Assembly: GCA_016125495.1 (NCBI GenBank)
Contig: WGLQ01000007.1
Span: forward strand, 124,001-188,000
Direction: 5' to 3'
Origin: Hyphomicrobiales bacterium
Lineage (GTDB): Bacteria > Pseudomonadota > Alphaproteobacteria > Rhizobiales > RI-29
Length of the DNA stretch: 64,000 nucleotides
Numbering within the stretch: position 1 is the first letter of the stretch; each line of letters starts with the position of its first letter. This document shows, in pieces, positions 1-9,567 of the stretch. Position numbers and translations under genes: made by a program. The notes below the pieces were generated by a model, which saw only the letters and a list, made by a program, of their open reading frames with translations, was not told where the DNA came from and made no database searches.

Positions 1-96
1 GGCGATCGCCAGAATCGCCCACATGAGGCGCTGGCGAAGTTCGCCGAGGTGCTCGACGAGCGGCGCCCTAGAGGCTTCGATGTCCTGATCGCTCAC
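1..96 (-). CDS. tatC: Sec-independent translocase subunit TatC (N-terminus only)
   Basis: Only the first 32 codons are inside the window; the gene runs off the left edge. The visible residues include the cytoplasmic TatC N-terminus with the family-typical APLVEHLGELRQRL stretch leading into the first membrane helix. TatC is the receptor that, with TatB, recognises twin-arginine signal peptides of folded exported proteins in the inner membrane. I chose the GTG at 96 because an AGGGCGG stretch lies about 6 nt upstream; a TTG at 102 overlapping the tatB stop is an alternative. It follows tatB directly, completing a tatA-tatB-tatC operon. Confidence 0.9.
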   Translation of the reverse strand, partial: MSDQDIEASRAPLVEHLGELRQRLMWAILAIA

Positions 97-98
97 GC

Positions 99-680
99 TC
101 AACCGCCCTGGTTCGCGCTATCGTCGTTGGCGGCGGCTTTCCAGGCCTGCTCGGCGCGCTCCGCGACCCTGCCGCGCTTTGCACCGTCCGCCGCCGTCCC
201 ATCCGCGGAAGCCGCCTCCGTCTTGGCCGCGGCCACCGGCATCGGCGTGACGTTGCTTGCCGTGGTTGGCGTGTTCGCCGCTGGTGTGGCGGGGCTCGCA
301 GCACCGGCCGAAGGCGCGGCTCCGCCCGCGGTGCCCTTTGGCGGTGCGCCCGTCGTGGCCGCCGACGGGCTCGGCTCGGCCACCGCCGCGCGGGCCTTAT
401 CCGCGACGCTCGCCACCGGCTCGACGGCCTTCTTGACGTCCTGTGCGATGTCCTTGAGCGGGTTGGCGGTCGTCACCGTACCGATCTTCTTGCGAACGTC
501 ATCGAGTTCGCTTTCGCGCACCGCCTCGTTGAAATGGCGCGTAAACTCGTTGGCCATGCGCCGCATCTGCCCGACGAAGCGCCCGACGTTGCGCAGCAGC
601 ACCGGCAGGTCGCGCGGGCCGACGACGATGATCGCGACGACCGCGATCACCAGGAGCTCGCTCCAACCTAGGTCAAACAT
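99..680 (-). CDS. tatB: Sec-independent translocase subunit TatB
   Basis: A 193-residue TatB. The N-terminus MFDLGWSELLVIAVVAIIVV is the usual single membrane helix, followed by the glycine-proline hinge (GPRDLP) and an amphipathic helix with RNVGRFVGQMRRMANEF. The remaining ~110 residues are a low-complexity Ala/Pro/Thr-rich tail, normal for alphaproteobacterial TatB. TatB pairs with TatC in the substrate-binding complex. I start at the ATG at 680; an in-frame TTG two codons earlier is less likely. It lies between tatA and tatC on the same strand, with tatC following within a few bases. Confidence 0.93.
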   Translation of the reverse strand: MFDLGWSELLVIAVVAIIVVGPRDLPVLLRNVGRFVGQMRRMANEFTRHFNEAVRESELDDVRKKIGTVTTANPLKDIAQDVKKAVEPVASVADKARAAVAEPSPSAATTGAPPKGTAGGAAPSAGAASPATPAANTPTTASNVTPMPVAAAKTEAASADGTAADGAKRGRVAERAEQAWKAAANDDSANQGG

Positions 681-757
681 GGCCAATCATCCCAAGAGGG
701 GCGGAGGGGAGCCGCACGGGCGGCCCCCGCCAACCTCGACTGCAAGGCGCGGCGGCG

Positions 758-976
758 TCAGCTCGCCTGCGTCTTCTCGCGATCGCGCGCTTCCGCGCTC
801 GTCGCATCGGCCGAAATGACCTTGGGATCCTTGGGGGCCTCGTCTTCCGAGATGCCCTTCTTGAAGCTCTTGATGCCCTTTGCGACGTCGCTCATCAGCT
901 CGGAAATCTTACCGCGGCCGAAGAGCAACACCACGAGGACGACGATCAGAATAATCTGCCAGGGCCCGAGGCTCAT
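758..976 (-). CDS. tatA: Sec-independent translocase subunit TatA
   Basis: A 72-residue TatA, the pore or membrane-weakening component of Tat export. Residues 1-20 form a short N-terminal membrane helix ([16 protein letters not shown]), followed by the conserved [20 protein letters not shown] amphipathic helix and a short charged tail. A strong AAGGAG ribosome site sits 7 nt before the ATG at 976. It is the first tat gene here and 77 bp upstream of tatB, so the three tat genes probably share a transcript with the upstream nagZ-scpA-scpB genes or with the ABC ATPase gene. Confidence 0.95.
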   Translation of the reverse strand: MSLGPWQIILIVVLVVLLFGRGKISELMSDVAKGIKSFKKGISEDEAPKDPKVISADATSAEARDREKTQAS

Positions 977-1072
977 GGTTTATCTCCTTGACTGACGCGG
1001 GCTTGCACTTCCGCAACACATACAGAATCGCCGGCTGACCTGCAACAACACGCTGGCCCGCCATTGCGGCGA

Positions 1073-2206
1073 TCACGGGGCCCGGCGCCCGTCTCCGGCG
1101 CCAGCCGGGCCCGGCTTGTCGGGAAACAGCAGCAGCGCGCCCTCGCTGAAGATGACGCCGACATCGGCCCCCTTGGCGGGCGCATGGCCATCGCGAACGC
1201 GCGCTTTGAGCGGCCGCTCCAGCCCCGCCACCGCCACCTCGATCACCGCCAGGTCGCCGCGGAACCGGACATTGCGCACGCGCCCCGCCCGCCCCGTTCC
1301 AGGCTCTGTGAGGTGGATGCCGCGCTGGCGGATACAGAGCACGCCGGTCTCGCCCTCCCGCATGCCCGCGATATCCACGTCACCGAGATTGGGTGTGAGG
1401 CGCCCCTGCTCGACCCGCACGGCCACCTCGTTCACCTCTGAAAAGAAGCGCGCTACGAAGAGGTCTCGTGGATGGCGATAGAGTTCCTCGGCCGTGTCGA
1501 TTTGCACGATCCGCCCTTCGCGCATCACCGCGATGCGGTCCCCGAGCATCAGTGCCTCGTCGGGATCGTGCGTGACGATGACCGACGTCGCCCGCGTCTC
1601 CTGGAGGATCGCGAGCGTCTCCTCGCGCATCAGCTCCCGCAACTGCACGTCGAGCCCGCTGAACGGCTCGTCCATCAGCAGCACCCGGGGGCGCGGTGCG
1701 ATGGCGCGCGCGAGTGCCACCCGCTGCTGTTCACCGCCCGAAAGGGTATGGGGGTGGAGATCGGCGAGGCGCGCGAGACCGACGCGCTCGAGCGCGGCGA
1801 GCGCGGCACTGCGCGCATCGGCCTTCGGCAGCGCCCGCAGGCCGAAGGCCACGTTCTCGAGGACACTGAGGTGCGGAAAGAGCGCGAAGTCCTGGAACAT
1901 GAGCCCGACATTGCGCGCCTCGGGCGGCACGAATTGGCCGTCACCCGCGACGACGCGGTCGTCCAGCAGGATCCGTCCCGCGCTCGGCCGCTCAATGCCG
2001 GCCGCGAGCCGCAGCAGTGTCGTCTTACCGCACCCGGATGGCCCGAGCAGACACACGATCTCGCCGGGCGCCACCTCGAGGGTGATGCCCGCGACCGCCG
2101 GATGTCCGTCGAAACGGCATTCGACGGCATCGAACCTCAGACGCGCGGCGATGGTTGCAGCCGCACTCGCCCGCCCCGACCATGGCCGTTGCGGATCGCC
2201 CGCCAT
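1073..2206 (-). CDS. ABC transporter ATP-binding protein, FbpC/PotA-like
   Basis: A 377-residue importer-type ABC ATPase. It has Walker A GPSGCGKTT, a Q-loop in MFQDFALFPHLSV, the signature LSGGEQQRVALARAI, Walker B VLLMDEPFSGLD and the H-loop VTHDPDEAL, then a C-terminal ~110-residue TOBE-type region. This architecture fits the Fe(III)/polyamine/spermidine ATPase group (FbpC, PotA). No permease or binding protein is adjacent, so the substrate is unknown. I prefer the ATG at 2206 (GGGGGAG just upstream) to an in-frame ATG at 2275 that lacks a ribosome site. Its position between scpB and tatA interrupts the order usually seen in this group. Confidence 0.8.
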   Translation of the reverse strand: MAGDPQRPWSGRASAAATIAARLRFDAVECRFDGHPAVAGITLEVAPGEIVCLLGPSGCGKTTLLRLAAGIERPSAGRILLDDRVVAGDGQFVPPEARNVGLMFQDFALFPHLSVLENVAFGLRALPKADARSAALAALERVGLARLADLHPHTLSGGEQQRVALARAIAPRPRVLLMDEPFSGLDVQLRELMREETLAILQETRATSVIVTHDPDEALMLGDRIAVMREGRIVQIDTAEELYRHPRDLFVARFFSEVNEVAVRVEQGRLTPNLGDVDIAGMREGETGVLCIRQRGIHLTEPGTGRAGRVRNVRFRGDLAVIEVAVAGLERPLKARVRDGHAPAKGADVGVIFSEGALLLFPDKPGPAGAGDGRRAP

Positions 2207-2375
2207 CTCTCCCCCGTCCGCCTGAACGAAATGCTTGTTCACGACCGCTGCCTCGCCGGTGTCCAACGACAGCATATGGCATCTGTCGCGGCAAAGCGCA
2301 CCATTGGAGCGACAATTGCGTCACCATCGGCCCCCGACGGCCGAAATCACGCGGCATGCCGCGCGCTCCCGGCGC

Positions 2376-3245
2376 CTAGCTCGACCGTTCGTCTCCCGGG
2401 GGGCGCGCATTCCCGGCCGCCGTCCCACCCGTGGCATCGCCGTCTTCCGCCTCGGGCTCCGCCTCGTCGTCGTCCCCGATGGGGTCCAGCTCCAGCTCCG
2501 GCTCGCCGATGCCGTCGTCTTCCAACGGGTCTTCGTTGTCCGCGAGGCCCTCGAGGCCGTCCGGCTCGGGCACGGTAAAGCCCGGCGGCAGCCGCGAATC
2601 GAGCAGTCCCGCCCCCTTGAGTTCATTCAATCCCGGCAAATCCTTGAGGCTCTCGAGCGCGAACTGGTCGAGAAAGCGCTCCGTCGTCCCGTAGGTGACC
2701 GGCCTGCCCGGCGCCCGCCGCCGCCCGCGCATGCGCACCCAATCGAGTTCGAGCAGCACGTCGAGCGTTCCCTTGCTCGTCGCGTGCCCACGGATTTCCT
2801 CGACTTCCGCCCGCGTCACCGGCTGATGGTAGGCGATGATGGCGAGCGTTTCGAGCGCGGCCCGCGACAGGCGGCGCTGCTCGACCGTGTGGCGTACCAT
2901 GAGGTGCGCCAGGTCCGGGGCGGTGCGAAAGGCCCAGCCACGGCCACGCTTGACGAGATTGACCCCGCGCGGTTCGTAAAGCCGCTGAAGTCCCGCCAGC
3001 AGCTCCGGCACATTGCAGTCGGGATCGAGCTGGCGGGCGAGCGTTGCTTCATCGACCGGCTCGCTCGAGGCAAAGATCAGCGCCTCGAGGGCGCGCAGCG
3101 CTTCGCGGTCTTCCGGGGCCGGCAGCAGGCTGACCACGCCGGAACCCTTGCGCTCACCGTCGCGCGACGCGCCACCCCCGGCACCCGGCGCCGCGGCACC
3201 TTCACCATCGCCGGCCTCGGTCGCCCCCTCGGTGTCATTTGCCAT
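2376..3245 (-). CDS. scpB: Segregation and condensation protein B
   Basis: A 289-residue ScpB, the winged-helix partner of ScpA and kleisin accessory of the SMC condensin that compacts and segregates the chromosome. After a Gly/Ala-rich N-terminus (about 35 residues), the conserved core begins at LRALEALIFASSEPVDEATL and includes LSRAALETLAIIAYHQPVTRAEVEEIRG and GRPVTYGTTERFLDQFAL. A strongly acidic tail (about 60 residues, many Asp/Glu) follows the core. The ATG at 3245 overlaps the end of scpA by 11 bp, showing translational coupling. A longer frame upstream is only an extension into scpA. Confidence 0.93.
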   Translation of the reverse strand: MANDTEGATEAGDGEGAAAPGAGGGASRDGERKGSGVVSLLPAPEDREALRALEALIFASSEPVDEATLARQLDPDCNVPELLAGLQRLYEPRGVNLVKRGRGWAFRTAPDLAHLMVRHTVEQRRLSRAALETLAIIAYHQPVTRAEVEEIRGHATSKGTLDVLLELDWVRMRGRRRAPGRPVTYGTTERFLDQFALESLKDLPGLNELKGAGLLDSRLPPGFTVPEPDGLEGLADNEDPLEDDGIGEPELELDPIGDDDEAEPEAEDGDATGGTAAGNARPPGDERSS

Positions 3246-4122
3246 CCGGGGCCCCTCCGCCTCTTGTCCCGTCCTGCACGCCCACTGCCTCGCCGCCCGC
3301 CGGCCCCTCGGTGCCGCCGTGACGGCGACGGAGATAGAGGGGTGCGAATGCCTCCGTCTGCGCCAGCTCGATCTCGCCTTCGCGGGCCAGCTCGAGGCTC
3401 GCCCCGAAGCTGCTCGCCAACACGCCACGCACGTCCAGCCCGGGGGCGAGATAGTGGAGCATCAGAGTTTCGAGCGGTGCCCAGTCCAGCGTCTCTCCCA
3501 GCAACCGTTCCAACCGCTCGCGCGCCTCGCGGATCGACCAGACAACCCGCTCGGGCAGCCGGACCTCGGCCGGAAGGGTCCGCTGGCGCAACCCCGCGTA
3601 GGCCGCAACGAGGTCGTGCAACGTCGCTGCATGCACGCTGTCGCGCTCGTGCCGCACCGCCTCAGGCGCCCCGCGCCCCACCACGATCACACCGAGCCGG
3701 TCGCGTGTCATCAGCCGGGCTGCCGCATCCCGCATCGCAGCGAGCCGCTGCAGGCGGAAGGCGAGCCGTGCGGCGAGTTCGGCTCCACTCGGCTCGTCCG
3801 CCTGCCCCACCTCGCGCGGCAGCAGCAGTTTCGACTTGAGGAACGCCAGCCACGCCGCCATCACCAGATAGTCGGCGGCGGTCTCGAGGCTGCCGGGCCC
3901 GAGCGCCTCGACATAGGCGAGGTATTGCTCGGCGAGTTCGAGCATCGAGATCGCGGTGAGATCGAGCTTGTGCGTGCGCGCGAGCGCGAGGAGGAGGTCG
4001 AGCGGCCCCTCGAAGCCCGCGACATCGACGAGGAGGGCGCCCTCTTGTGCGCTCTCCGGTCGGTCGGAGGCGGAAAAGAAATCGCCCCCGGGATCGGGCT
4101 CACCCGTGTGCGTCGCGGTCAT
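3235..4122 (-). CDS. scpA: Segregation and condensation protein A
   Basis: A 295-residue ScpA kleisin, bridging the SMC heads and binding ScpB. The characteristic N-terminal block VAGFEGPLDLLLALARTHKLDL is present at residues ~34-55, followed by YLVMAAWLAFLKSKLLLP. The C-terminal kleisin winged-helix portion is present (ARERLERLLG through the segment around residue 260). It lies between nagZ (66 bp upstream) and scpB (overlapping). The nagZ-scpA-scpB order is common in Hyphomicrobiales. The last ~30 residues are Gly-rich and probably disordered. Confidence 0.93.
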   Translation of the reverse strand: MTATHTGEPDPGGDFFSASDRPESAQEGALLVDVAGFEGPLDLLLALARTHKLDLTAISMLELAEQYLAYVEALGPGSLETAADYLVMAAWLAFLKSKLLLPREVGQADEPSGAELAARLAFRLQRLAAMRDAAARLMTRDRLGVIVVGRGAPEAVRHERDSVHAATLHDLVAAYAGLRQRTLPAEVRLPERVVWSIREARERLERLLGETLDWAPLETLMLHYLAPGLDVRGVLASSFGASLELAREGEIELAQTEAFAPLYLRRRHGGTEGPAGGEAVGVQDGTRGGGAPDGK

Positions 4123-4188
4123 CGCCGTTACTCCGCGACCACCTGCGCAAGCGCGGCTCGTCGCCGGTGCTCGCCGGGGCGCATCGGC

Positions 4189-5220
4189 TCAGCCGACGGC
4201 GGCATGCCAACCGCCGCCGCCGAGCATCTCGCGCACGATCGCCACCGCGCCCTCCCGGTCGAACGCCTCGCGGCGACCGGTCAAGGCAATGCACGCCTCG
4301 AAGCGAACCGCCGCCGCTCCCCCGAGGACCGGGACGTTCGACGCGACCGCTTCCATTTCGCCGAGCTGACCGTTGCAGTGCAGCGCGAGGTCACAACCGG
4401 CCGCGATGACGGCCCGCGCCCGCTCGGCGACACTTCCCTCCAGCGCCTTCATGGAGAGATCATCGCTCATCAAGAGCCCCTCGAAGCCCATGTACCGTCG
4501 GACCACCTCGGCGATGATCGCATGCGAGGTCGAAGCCGGCTGGTCCGGGTCGAGATTGCGATAGAGCACGTGGGCGGTCATCGCAGCCGGCATGTTGCGC
4601 AGCGCCTGGAAGGGAATGAAATCGACGTTCGCCAATTCCTCGAGCGGGGCATCGACAACGGGCAGTTCCTCGTGGCTGTCGGCCATCGCCCGCCCGTGTC
4701 CGGGGACGTGCTTCATGACGGGCAGAACGCCTTGCGAGAGATGCCCGATCGCCACCGCCTCGCCCAGCGCCACGATGGCCGCCGGGTCGGAGCAGAAAGC
4801 CCGGTCACCGATGATCTCGTGCGCCCCCGCGCCCGGGACGTCGAGCACCGGCACGCAGTTCATGTTGAACCCGTCCGCCGCGAGTTCGCTCGCCACGAGT
4901 TGCGCCACGACCTTCGCCGCCGTCAGCCCGACCCGCTGATCGTGCTCGTAGAGCTTGCCGAAGAGGGCCGCGGCCGGCAGCTCACGCCACGCCGGCGCGC
5001 GCAACCGCTGCACGCGCCCGCCTTCCTGGTCGACCAGCACCAGCGCGTCCGCGCCACCGACCGCCTCGCGGAAGGACGCGATCAGCCGTCGGACCTGGTC
5101 CGGCCCGAGACAGTTGCGTTGAAAGAGGATGAGGCCCGCCGGCTGTGCCGCCCGCATGAAGGCGACCTCGTTTGCCGACAACACTGGTCCGGCACAGCCG
5201 GTTATGAAGGCGCGCGCCAT
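4189..5220 (-). CDS. nagZ: Beta-N-acetylhexosaminidase NagZ (glycoside hydrolase family 3)
   Basis: A 343-residue cytosolic NagZ that removes GlcNAc from 1,6-anhydro-muropeptides in cell-wall recycling. Seen directly: GLILFQRNC near the N-terminus, LVLVDQEGGRVQRL, the catalytic-loop histidine motif KHVPGHGRAMADSH, and SDDLSMKAL carrying the family's nucleophilic aspartate. Length matches the family (about 340). The ATG at 5220 has GGGGGGAG upstream; an upstream in-frame extension lacks family similarity. It heads the nagZ-scpA-scpB group, 93 bp downstream of the SPOR protein, another gene product that acts on or binds the cell wall. Confidence 0.93.
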   Translation of the reverse strand: MARAFITGCAGPVLSANEVAFMRAAQPAGLILFQRNCLGPDQVRRLIASFREAVGGADALVLVDQEGGRVQRLRAPAWRELPAAALFGKLYEHDQRVGLTAAKVVAQLVASELAADGFNMNCVPVLDVPGAGAHEIIGDRAFCSDPAAIVALGEAVAIGHLSQGVLPVMKHVPGHGRAMADSHEELPVVDAPLEELANVDFIPFQALRNMPAAMTAHVLYRNLDPDQPASTSHAIIAEVVRRYMGFEGLLMSDDLSMKALEGSVAERARAVIAAGCDLALHCNGQLGEMEAVASNVPVLGGAAAVRFEACIALTGRREAFDREGAVAIVREMLGGGGWHAAVG

Positions 5221-5313
5221 CGGCTCCCCCCTGTGGGGCCGCCACCGGTTCCGGCACGGCCGCCTGCCCAACCCGTGGGGATCGCGGCACTCCTGCGTGG
5301 ACCGTTGGTCACG

Positions 5314-7677
5314 TCAGTAGGCCTTGATCAGACACCCATCGAGCCCGGACGACTTCAACTGGTTGCAGAGATCATTGGCCGCTTCACGAGAAACGGGCGG
5401 CCCGATGCGAAGCCGATACCAGACGCCACGGCTCCCGAGGTCCGCCTCCTGGATGTCCGGCTGGCGGCCGGACAGCAGCGCGGCGTAGCGCTGTTGAAGG
5501 TTCGCGAAGGAAGCCAATGCGTCCAGCCGGCTCTTGCGGGCCGCGATCTGGACCACGTAGCCCCCGGCGCCGGTGCCCGCCGAGGGGTCGGCGCTCGCGA
5601 GCGTCGTCGGCTGGGCGACAGGCTGGCGCGTCGCGGCCGGCTGCTGCGGTGCCTGCGGCTGCTGAACGGCCGTTGGCGCCGCACGTTGGATCTGCAATTG
5701 CGGCCGCTGCTGATCGGGGACCGCCGCAGCTGGCGGCTGCAGCGACGCGGTGCGCTGTGGCGATGCCTCCGGGGCGGGCGCGGTGACGGGGCGGGTCACC
5801 TGGCGGGCGGGCTGCGTGGGCAGCCCCGTGTCGATCGTGATGCCCGGCATGACGATCGCCTCGTTGGAGGCAACGCGGGTCTGTGGCGCCGGAGCCTGGG
5901 CGGTGAACGTCCCATCCGGGCGGACCTGCACGGTGGGCACACGGCGAACACCATCGAGCTGGCGTGGCGCCTCGACCACCTGCCGCGCGGCACCATTGGC
6001 CGCCTGCTCCCCTTCCTGCAAGACGCCGAGCACGCGCTCGGCCGCCTCCGTGCCGCTGCCGACGGGGCGCGGCTGTACGGTTTCGGTGCGCGCGATGACG
6101 CGCTCGCCGTTGCCGGAACCGGTCTGCGAGGCCGGCTCACCGAGCCGCTCGTAGATCACCTTGCCCTGGTCCGCGAACCGCCGTCCGCCCGGATCGGTCG
6201 GCGCGACCTTCACGGGTGCGTTGTTGTTTCCGAGGATCGGAACATCGCCGCTTGCCGTCTGCTCGCTCCCCTCGAAGGCGAACTCGTAAGCCAACCCGAG
6301 CGCCGCGCCGACCGCGATCGCGGCGACGAGCGCACCGGCGACGAGCATCATTCCACCCCGTCTCGGACGCTCCTCGCCCATCTGACGGGCCTGGGCATGT
6401 GCGACCGGTTCGGCGCCGTGGTGGTGCTCACCGTGCCCATCGAAGCTCGGCTCGTAAGCGTCGTAGCGACCGGTCGAGCGCGGGTCCGGAGCATCGTACC
6501 CGTATTGCCCTTCCTGGCCGTAGTCATCGTGGTCGTAGCCGGCGGGCACCGCATGCCGGCCGGAATGGTCCACGGTGCCGTAGCCCCCGTGCCCTGTCGG
6601 ATAGCCCGACGATTCGCCCAACGGCTCGTCATACCGCCCGTCGAACCGATGATCCCGCCCGCTCGGCTGGTGCGCATAGCCGCCGTCATCACCATAGCGG
6701 TTGTCGTAGTGCCCAGTGGCAACCTGATCCGCATAGGAATCCTGGTCGGCGTACTCACCACCGTGGGACCCGCCTTGCTCCCCGGCATAGCCTCCGGCGG
6801 CACGACCGAACGCGTCGTCCTGGTAGACGTCCGCCGTGCGCGGTGCCGTCCGTGACCAGCTCGCGCCGGCATCCTCGAAGCCAGTAGGGTGCCGACCATC
6901 GACGCCGGAATAGCCCTGCTCCGCGTGCGTCACCTGCCTATGACCGCCGGCCGGATAGCCGAGACCGGACTCGTTCGCATCGTATCCGGACGGCTCGACA
7001 TGGCCCGCAGCCGCGCCATGTCCGTCATAGGTCGCCTCGGCATAGCCATCGTCCGAATACGTGCCTGCGGGCTGGCGCCGATACCCGCTGGCCGCCGACG
7101 AATCCTCGTAGCCGTGGCCCTGGTCTTCGTCGCCGAAACGCCGCCTCGCGGCCGCGGCGTATCCGAAGTCTTCGGACGGCGGCGGCTGATTGTCATAGGT
7201 CTGGCGCGCGGTGGGACGCGACGGCGGAACACGACCGGCGTCCTGCGGACGCGTGATCGGTGCCAGAGAGGCGTCCTCGGCATAGCGGCTCGGCGCCGGG
7301 TGGTAATAATTCGGCTCCTCGGCCGGTGCGGGTACGTCGTAGGGATCGCGCACGGGCGCCGGTTGCCGCACGGCCCCGCGAGGATGGCCTTGCGGCGCCT
7401 CGGCGAAGCGTTCGTTCGCAGCGCCGCCCTGGCCCCGCGCGACACCGGGCGGCGGTGGCGGCGGCGCTCCGGCGCCACGCTCCACGAAACTGTCGAAACG
7501 CGGTGCATAACTCGGTCGCGGCGCCTCCCGGACCGGCTGGCTCGCCCCGCCCTGGAGGTTGTGGTGGCGACGCGAGGGCTCGTCGGCAAATCCTCCCGGT
7601 GCGCCGCGCTGATCGCCACTCACCGATGGAAAGTGCCTTGCATCCCCGTGTCTTGTGCGATCGTCCGACCTCGACAT
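5314..7677 (-). CDS. Large SPOR-domain protein with a Tyr/Gly/Asp-rich cytoplasmic region
   Basis: A 787-residue bitopic protein. Residues ~1-435 are low complexity, rich in Tyr, Gly, Asp, His and Gln, with recurring Y-(D/G)-x-G patterns. One membrane helix follows (GGMMLVAGALVAAIAVGAAL, residues ~443-465). A Pro/Ala/Gln-rich periplasmic linker leads to the final ~80 residues, an SPOR domain (YVVQIAARKSRLDALASFAN through YRLRIGPPVS). SPOR domains bind denuded septal glycan, so a role in division or wall remodelling is likely by family. Start is either the ATG at 7677 or a GTG at 7683. It lies between argS and nagZ, the typical place for this gene in Hyphomicrobiales, but the cytoplasmic part is unusually long. 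Confidence 0.85.
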   Translation of the reverse strand: MSRSDDRTRHGDARHFPSVSGDQRGAPGGFADEPSRRHHNLQGGASQPVREAPRPSYAPRFDSFVERGAGAPPPPPPGVARGQGGAANERFAEAPQGHPRGAVRQPAPVRDPYDVPAPAEEPNYYHPAPSRYAEDASLAPITRPQDAGRVPPSRPTARQTYDNQPPPSEDFGYAAAARRRFGDEDQGHGYEDSSAASGYRRQPAGTYSDDGYAEATYDGHGAAAGHVEPSGYDANESGLGYPAGGHRQVTHAEQGYSGVDGRHPTGFEDAGASWSRTAPRTADVYQDDAFGRAAGGYAGEQGGSHGGEYADQDSYADQVATGHYDNRYGDDGGYAHQPSGRDHRFDGRYDEPLGESSGYPTGHGGYGTVDHSGRHAVPAGYDHDDYGQEGQYGYDAPDPRSTGRYDAYEPSFDGHGEHHHGAEPVAHAQARQMGEERPRRGGMMLVAGALVAAIAVGAALGLAYEFAFEGSEQTASGDVPILGNNNAPVKVAPTDPGGRRFADQGKVIYERLGEPASQTGSGNGERVIARTETVQPRPVGSGTEAAERVLGVLQEGEQAANGAARQVVEAPRQLDGVRRVPTVQVRPDGTFTAQAPAPQTRVASNEAIVMPGITIDTGLPTQPARQVTRPVTAPAPEASPQRTASLQPPAAAVPDQQRPQLQIQRAAPTAVQQPQAPQQPAATRQPVAQPTTLASADPSAGTGAGGYVVQIAARKSRLDALASFANLQQRYAALLSGRQPDIQEADLGSRGVWYRLRIGPPVSREAANDLCNQLKSSGLDGCLIKAY

Positions 7678-7720
7678 ATGCACTCGTCCTCAGTTAGGGC
7701 TCGTTGCCGCGACTCAGACT

Positions 7721-9475
7721 CTAGCGCATCTCGACCGGTGCATGAACGCCGAGGAGCGCCAGCCCACCGGCAATCGTCGAGGCCACAGCTCGGACCAGCG
7801 CGAGTCGGGCGGTTGTGACCGAGACATCATCTTCCCGGATAAAGCGCAAATGTGGCGAGTCTTTGCCTCGGTTCCACTGGCCGTGAAGTTCTGAAGCAAG
7901 CTCATAGAGATAGAATGCGATGCGATGCGGCTCGTAAGCAGTCGCCGCGCCCTCCAGCATCTTGGGATACTGCGCCAGTCTCTTGACGATCGCCACCTCG
8001 CCAACATCGGTGAGCAGTGAAAGGTCGGCATTCGCGAGTTCGCCACTGTCGAACCCGAGTTTCGGATAGACATCGGCCGCGTTCCGAAAGATCGAGTGCG
8101 CCCGCGCATGGGCGTACTGAACATAGAACACCGGGTTCTCGGCGGACTTCTTGGTGACCTCGGCGAAGTCGAAATCGAGCGGTGCGTCGTTCTTGCGGGT
8201 CAGCATGATGAAGCGCACCGGGTCGCAGCCGACCTCGTCCACCACCTCTCGCAGCGTCACGAACGTGCCGGCCCGCTTCGACATCTTCACCGGCTGGCCG
8301 GCCCGGTAGAGCTTGACCAGCTGGCAGAGCAGGACGGTCGCTTTCGCCTTGTCCGCCGACAGCGCCCGGGTGACCGCCTGGAGCCGTTTGACGTAGCCCC
8401 CATGGTCGGCACCGAGCACGTAGACGAGTTCCTCGAAGCCGCGCGAGAGCTTGTCGCGCGCATAGGCGACGTCGGCGGCGAAGTAAGTGAACGAGCCGTC
8501 CGATTTGACCAGCGGACGGTCGATGTCGTCGCCATAGGCGGTGGCGCGGAACAGCGTCTGCTCACGATCCTCCCAGTCCTCCGGCACCTCTCCCTTGGGC
8601 GGCGGCAGACTGCCCTGGAAGACGAGGTCGCGGCCACGCAATTCCTCCAGCATGCCCGCGATCGCCCCGCTCTCGTGCATGGAGCGCTCCGAAAAGAACA
8701 CGTCGTGCCGGATGTTGAGCGCGGCGAGGTCGTCACGGATCATGTCCATCATCGCAGCGACCGCGGCGTCGCGGAACGGCTCGAGCCAGTCCTCGCCGTT
8801 CGAGCGCCGGAACCGCTCGCCGTGCTCGCGGGCGAGAGCCTCCCCGACCGGCACGAGATAGTCGCCCGGATAGAGCCCCTCCGGGATCGCCCCGATTTCC
8901 TCGCCGAGCGCCTCGCGGTAACGCAAGTTCACCGAGCGCGCGAGCACATCGATCTGCGCCCCCGCGTCGTTGATGTAGTATTCGCGCGTCACCTCGTGGC
9001 CCGTGAACGCCAAGAGGTTGGCCAGCGCATCGCCGAACACCGCACCCCGCGCATGCCCGACATGCATCGGCCCCGTTGGATTGGCCGAGACGTATTCGAC
9101 GTTGACCTTGCGCCCAGCCCCGATTCCCGAGCGACCGTATCCGGTTCCCTCGCGAACCGCGGCGCGCACCACGCGCTGCCAGACATCGGCCACCACGCGA
9201 AGATTGATGAAGCCCGGCCCCGCCACGCTCGCCTCGGTGATGTCGGGATGCGCGGCAAGCCGCGTCACGAGCCGCTCGGCGAGGTCGCGCGGTTTCAGTC
9301 CGGCCGGCTTGGCGAGCACCATGGCGGCATTCGTCGAAAGGTCACCGTGTGCCGGATCGCGCGGCGCCTCGACGACGATCGCGGCGCTCGGGAGCCCTTG
9401 CGCCAACTGACCGTCGGCCGCCAGCCCGGCCACCGCTTCACGAACGGCCATCTCGAAGTGTGTAAAGAGGTTCAT
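7721..9475 (-). CDS. argS: Arginyl-tRNA synthetase
   Basis: A 584-residue class I aminoacyl-tRNA synthetase charging tRNA-Arg. The N-terminal Add1 domain ([17 protein letters not shown]-like start) is followed by the HIGH-type motif [17 protein letters not shown], a [14 protein letters not shown] segment, the KMSK-type loop [15 protein letters not shown], and a C-terminal DALR anticodon-binding region ending near [12 protein letters not shown]. Length matches the family. It sits downstream of dgt on the same strand with 92 bp between, and upstream of the SPOR gene, the order commonly seen in this group of bacteria. Confidence 0.96.
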   Translation of the reverse strand: MNLFTHFEMAVREAVAGLAADGQLAQGLPSAAIVVEAPRDPAHGDLSTNAAMVLAKPAGLKPRDLAERLVTRLAAHPDITEASVAGPGFINLRVVADVWQRVVRAAVREGTGYGRSGIGAGRKVNVEYVSANPTGPMHVGHARGAVFGDALANLLAFTGHEVTREYYINDAGAQIDVLARSVNLRYREALGEEIGAIPEGLYPGDYLVPVGEALAREHGERFRRSNGEDWLEPFRDAAVAAMMDMIRDDLAALNIRHDVFFSERSMHESGAIAGMLEELRGRDLVFQGSLPPPKGEVPEDWEDREQTLFRATAYGDDIDRPLVKSDGSFTYFAADVAYARDKLSRGFEELVYVLGADHGGYVKRLQAVTRALSADKAKATVLLCQLVKLYRAGQPVKMSKRAGTFVTLREVVDEVGCDPVRFIMLTRKNDAPLDFDFAEVTKKSAENPVFYVQYAHARAHSIFRNAADVYPKLGFDSGELANADLSLLTDVGEVAIVKRLAQYPKMLEGAATAYEPHRIAFYLYELASELHGQWNRGKDSPHLRFIREDDVSVTTARLALVRAVASTIAGGLALLGVHAPVEMR

Positions 9476-9567
9476 CGTGCACCACCCGTCATGTCCGCGG
9501 GATCACCTCGCACGGGCGACCATCGCGAACGGCTCCGTATTTCGGTCTTCGGCGATATCCCGGCCGG

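Noticed and set aside
3013-6855. A 1280-codon open frame on the plus strand opposite scpA, nagZ and the SPOR gene
   Set aside because: It is antisense to three clearly conserved genes. Its translation is Arg/Ala/Pro-rich without family motifs, typical of a shadow frame in GC-rich DNA.
6300-7600. Repetitive Tyr/Gly/Asp codons in the SPOR gene as a DNA repeat array
   Set aside because: The similarity is at the amino-acid level only; there are no regular DNA repeat units or spacers.
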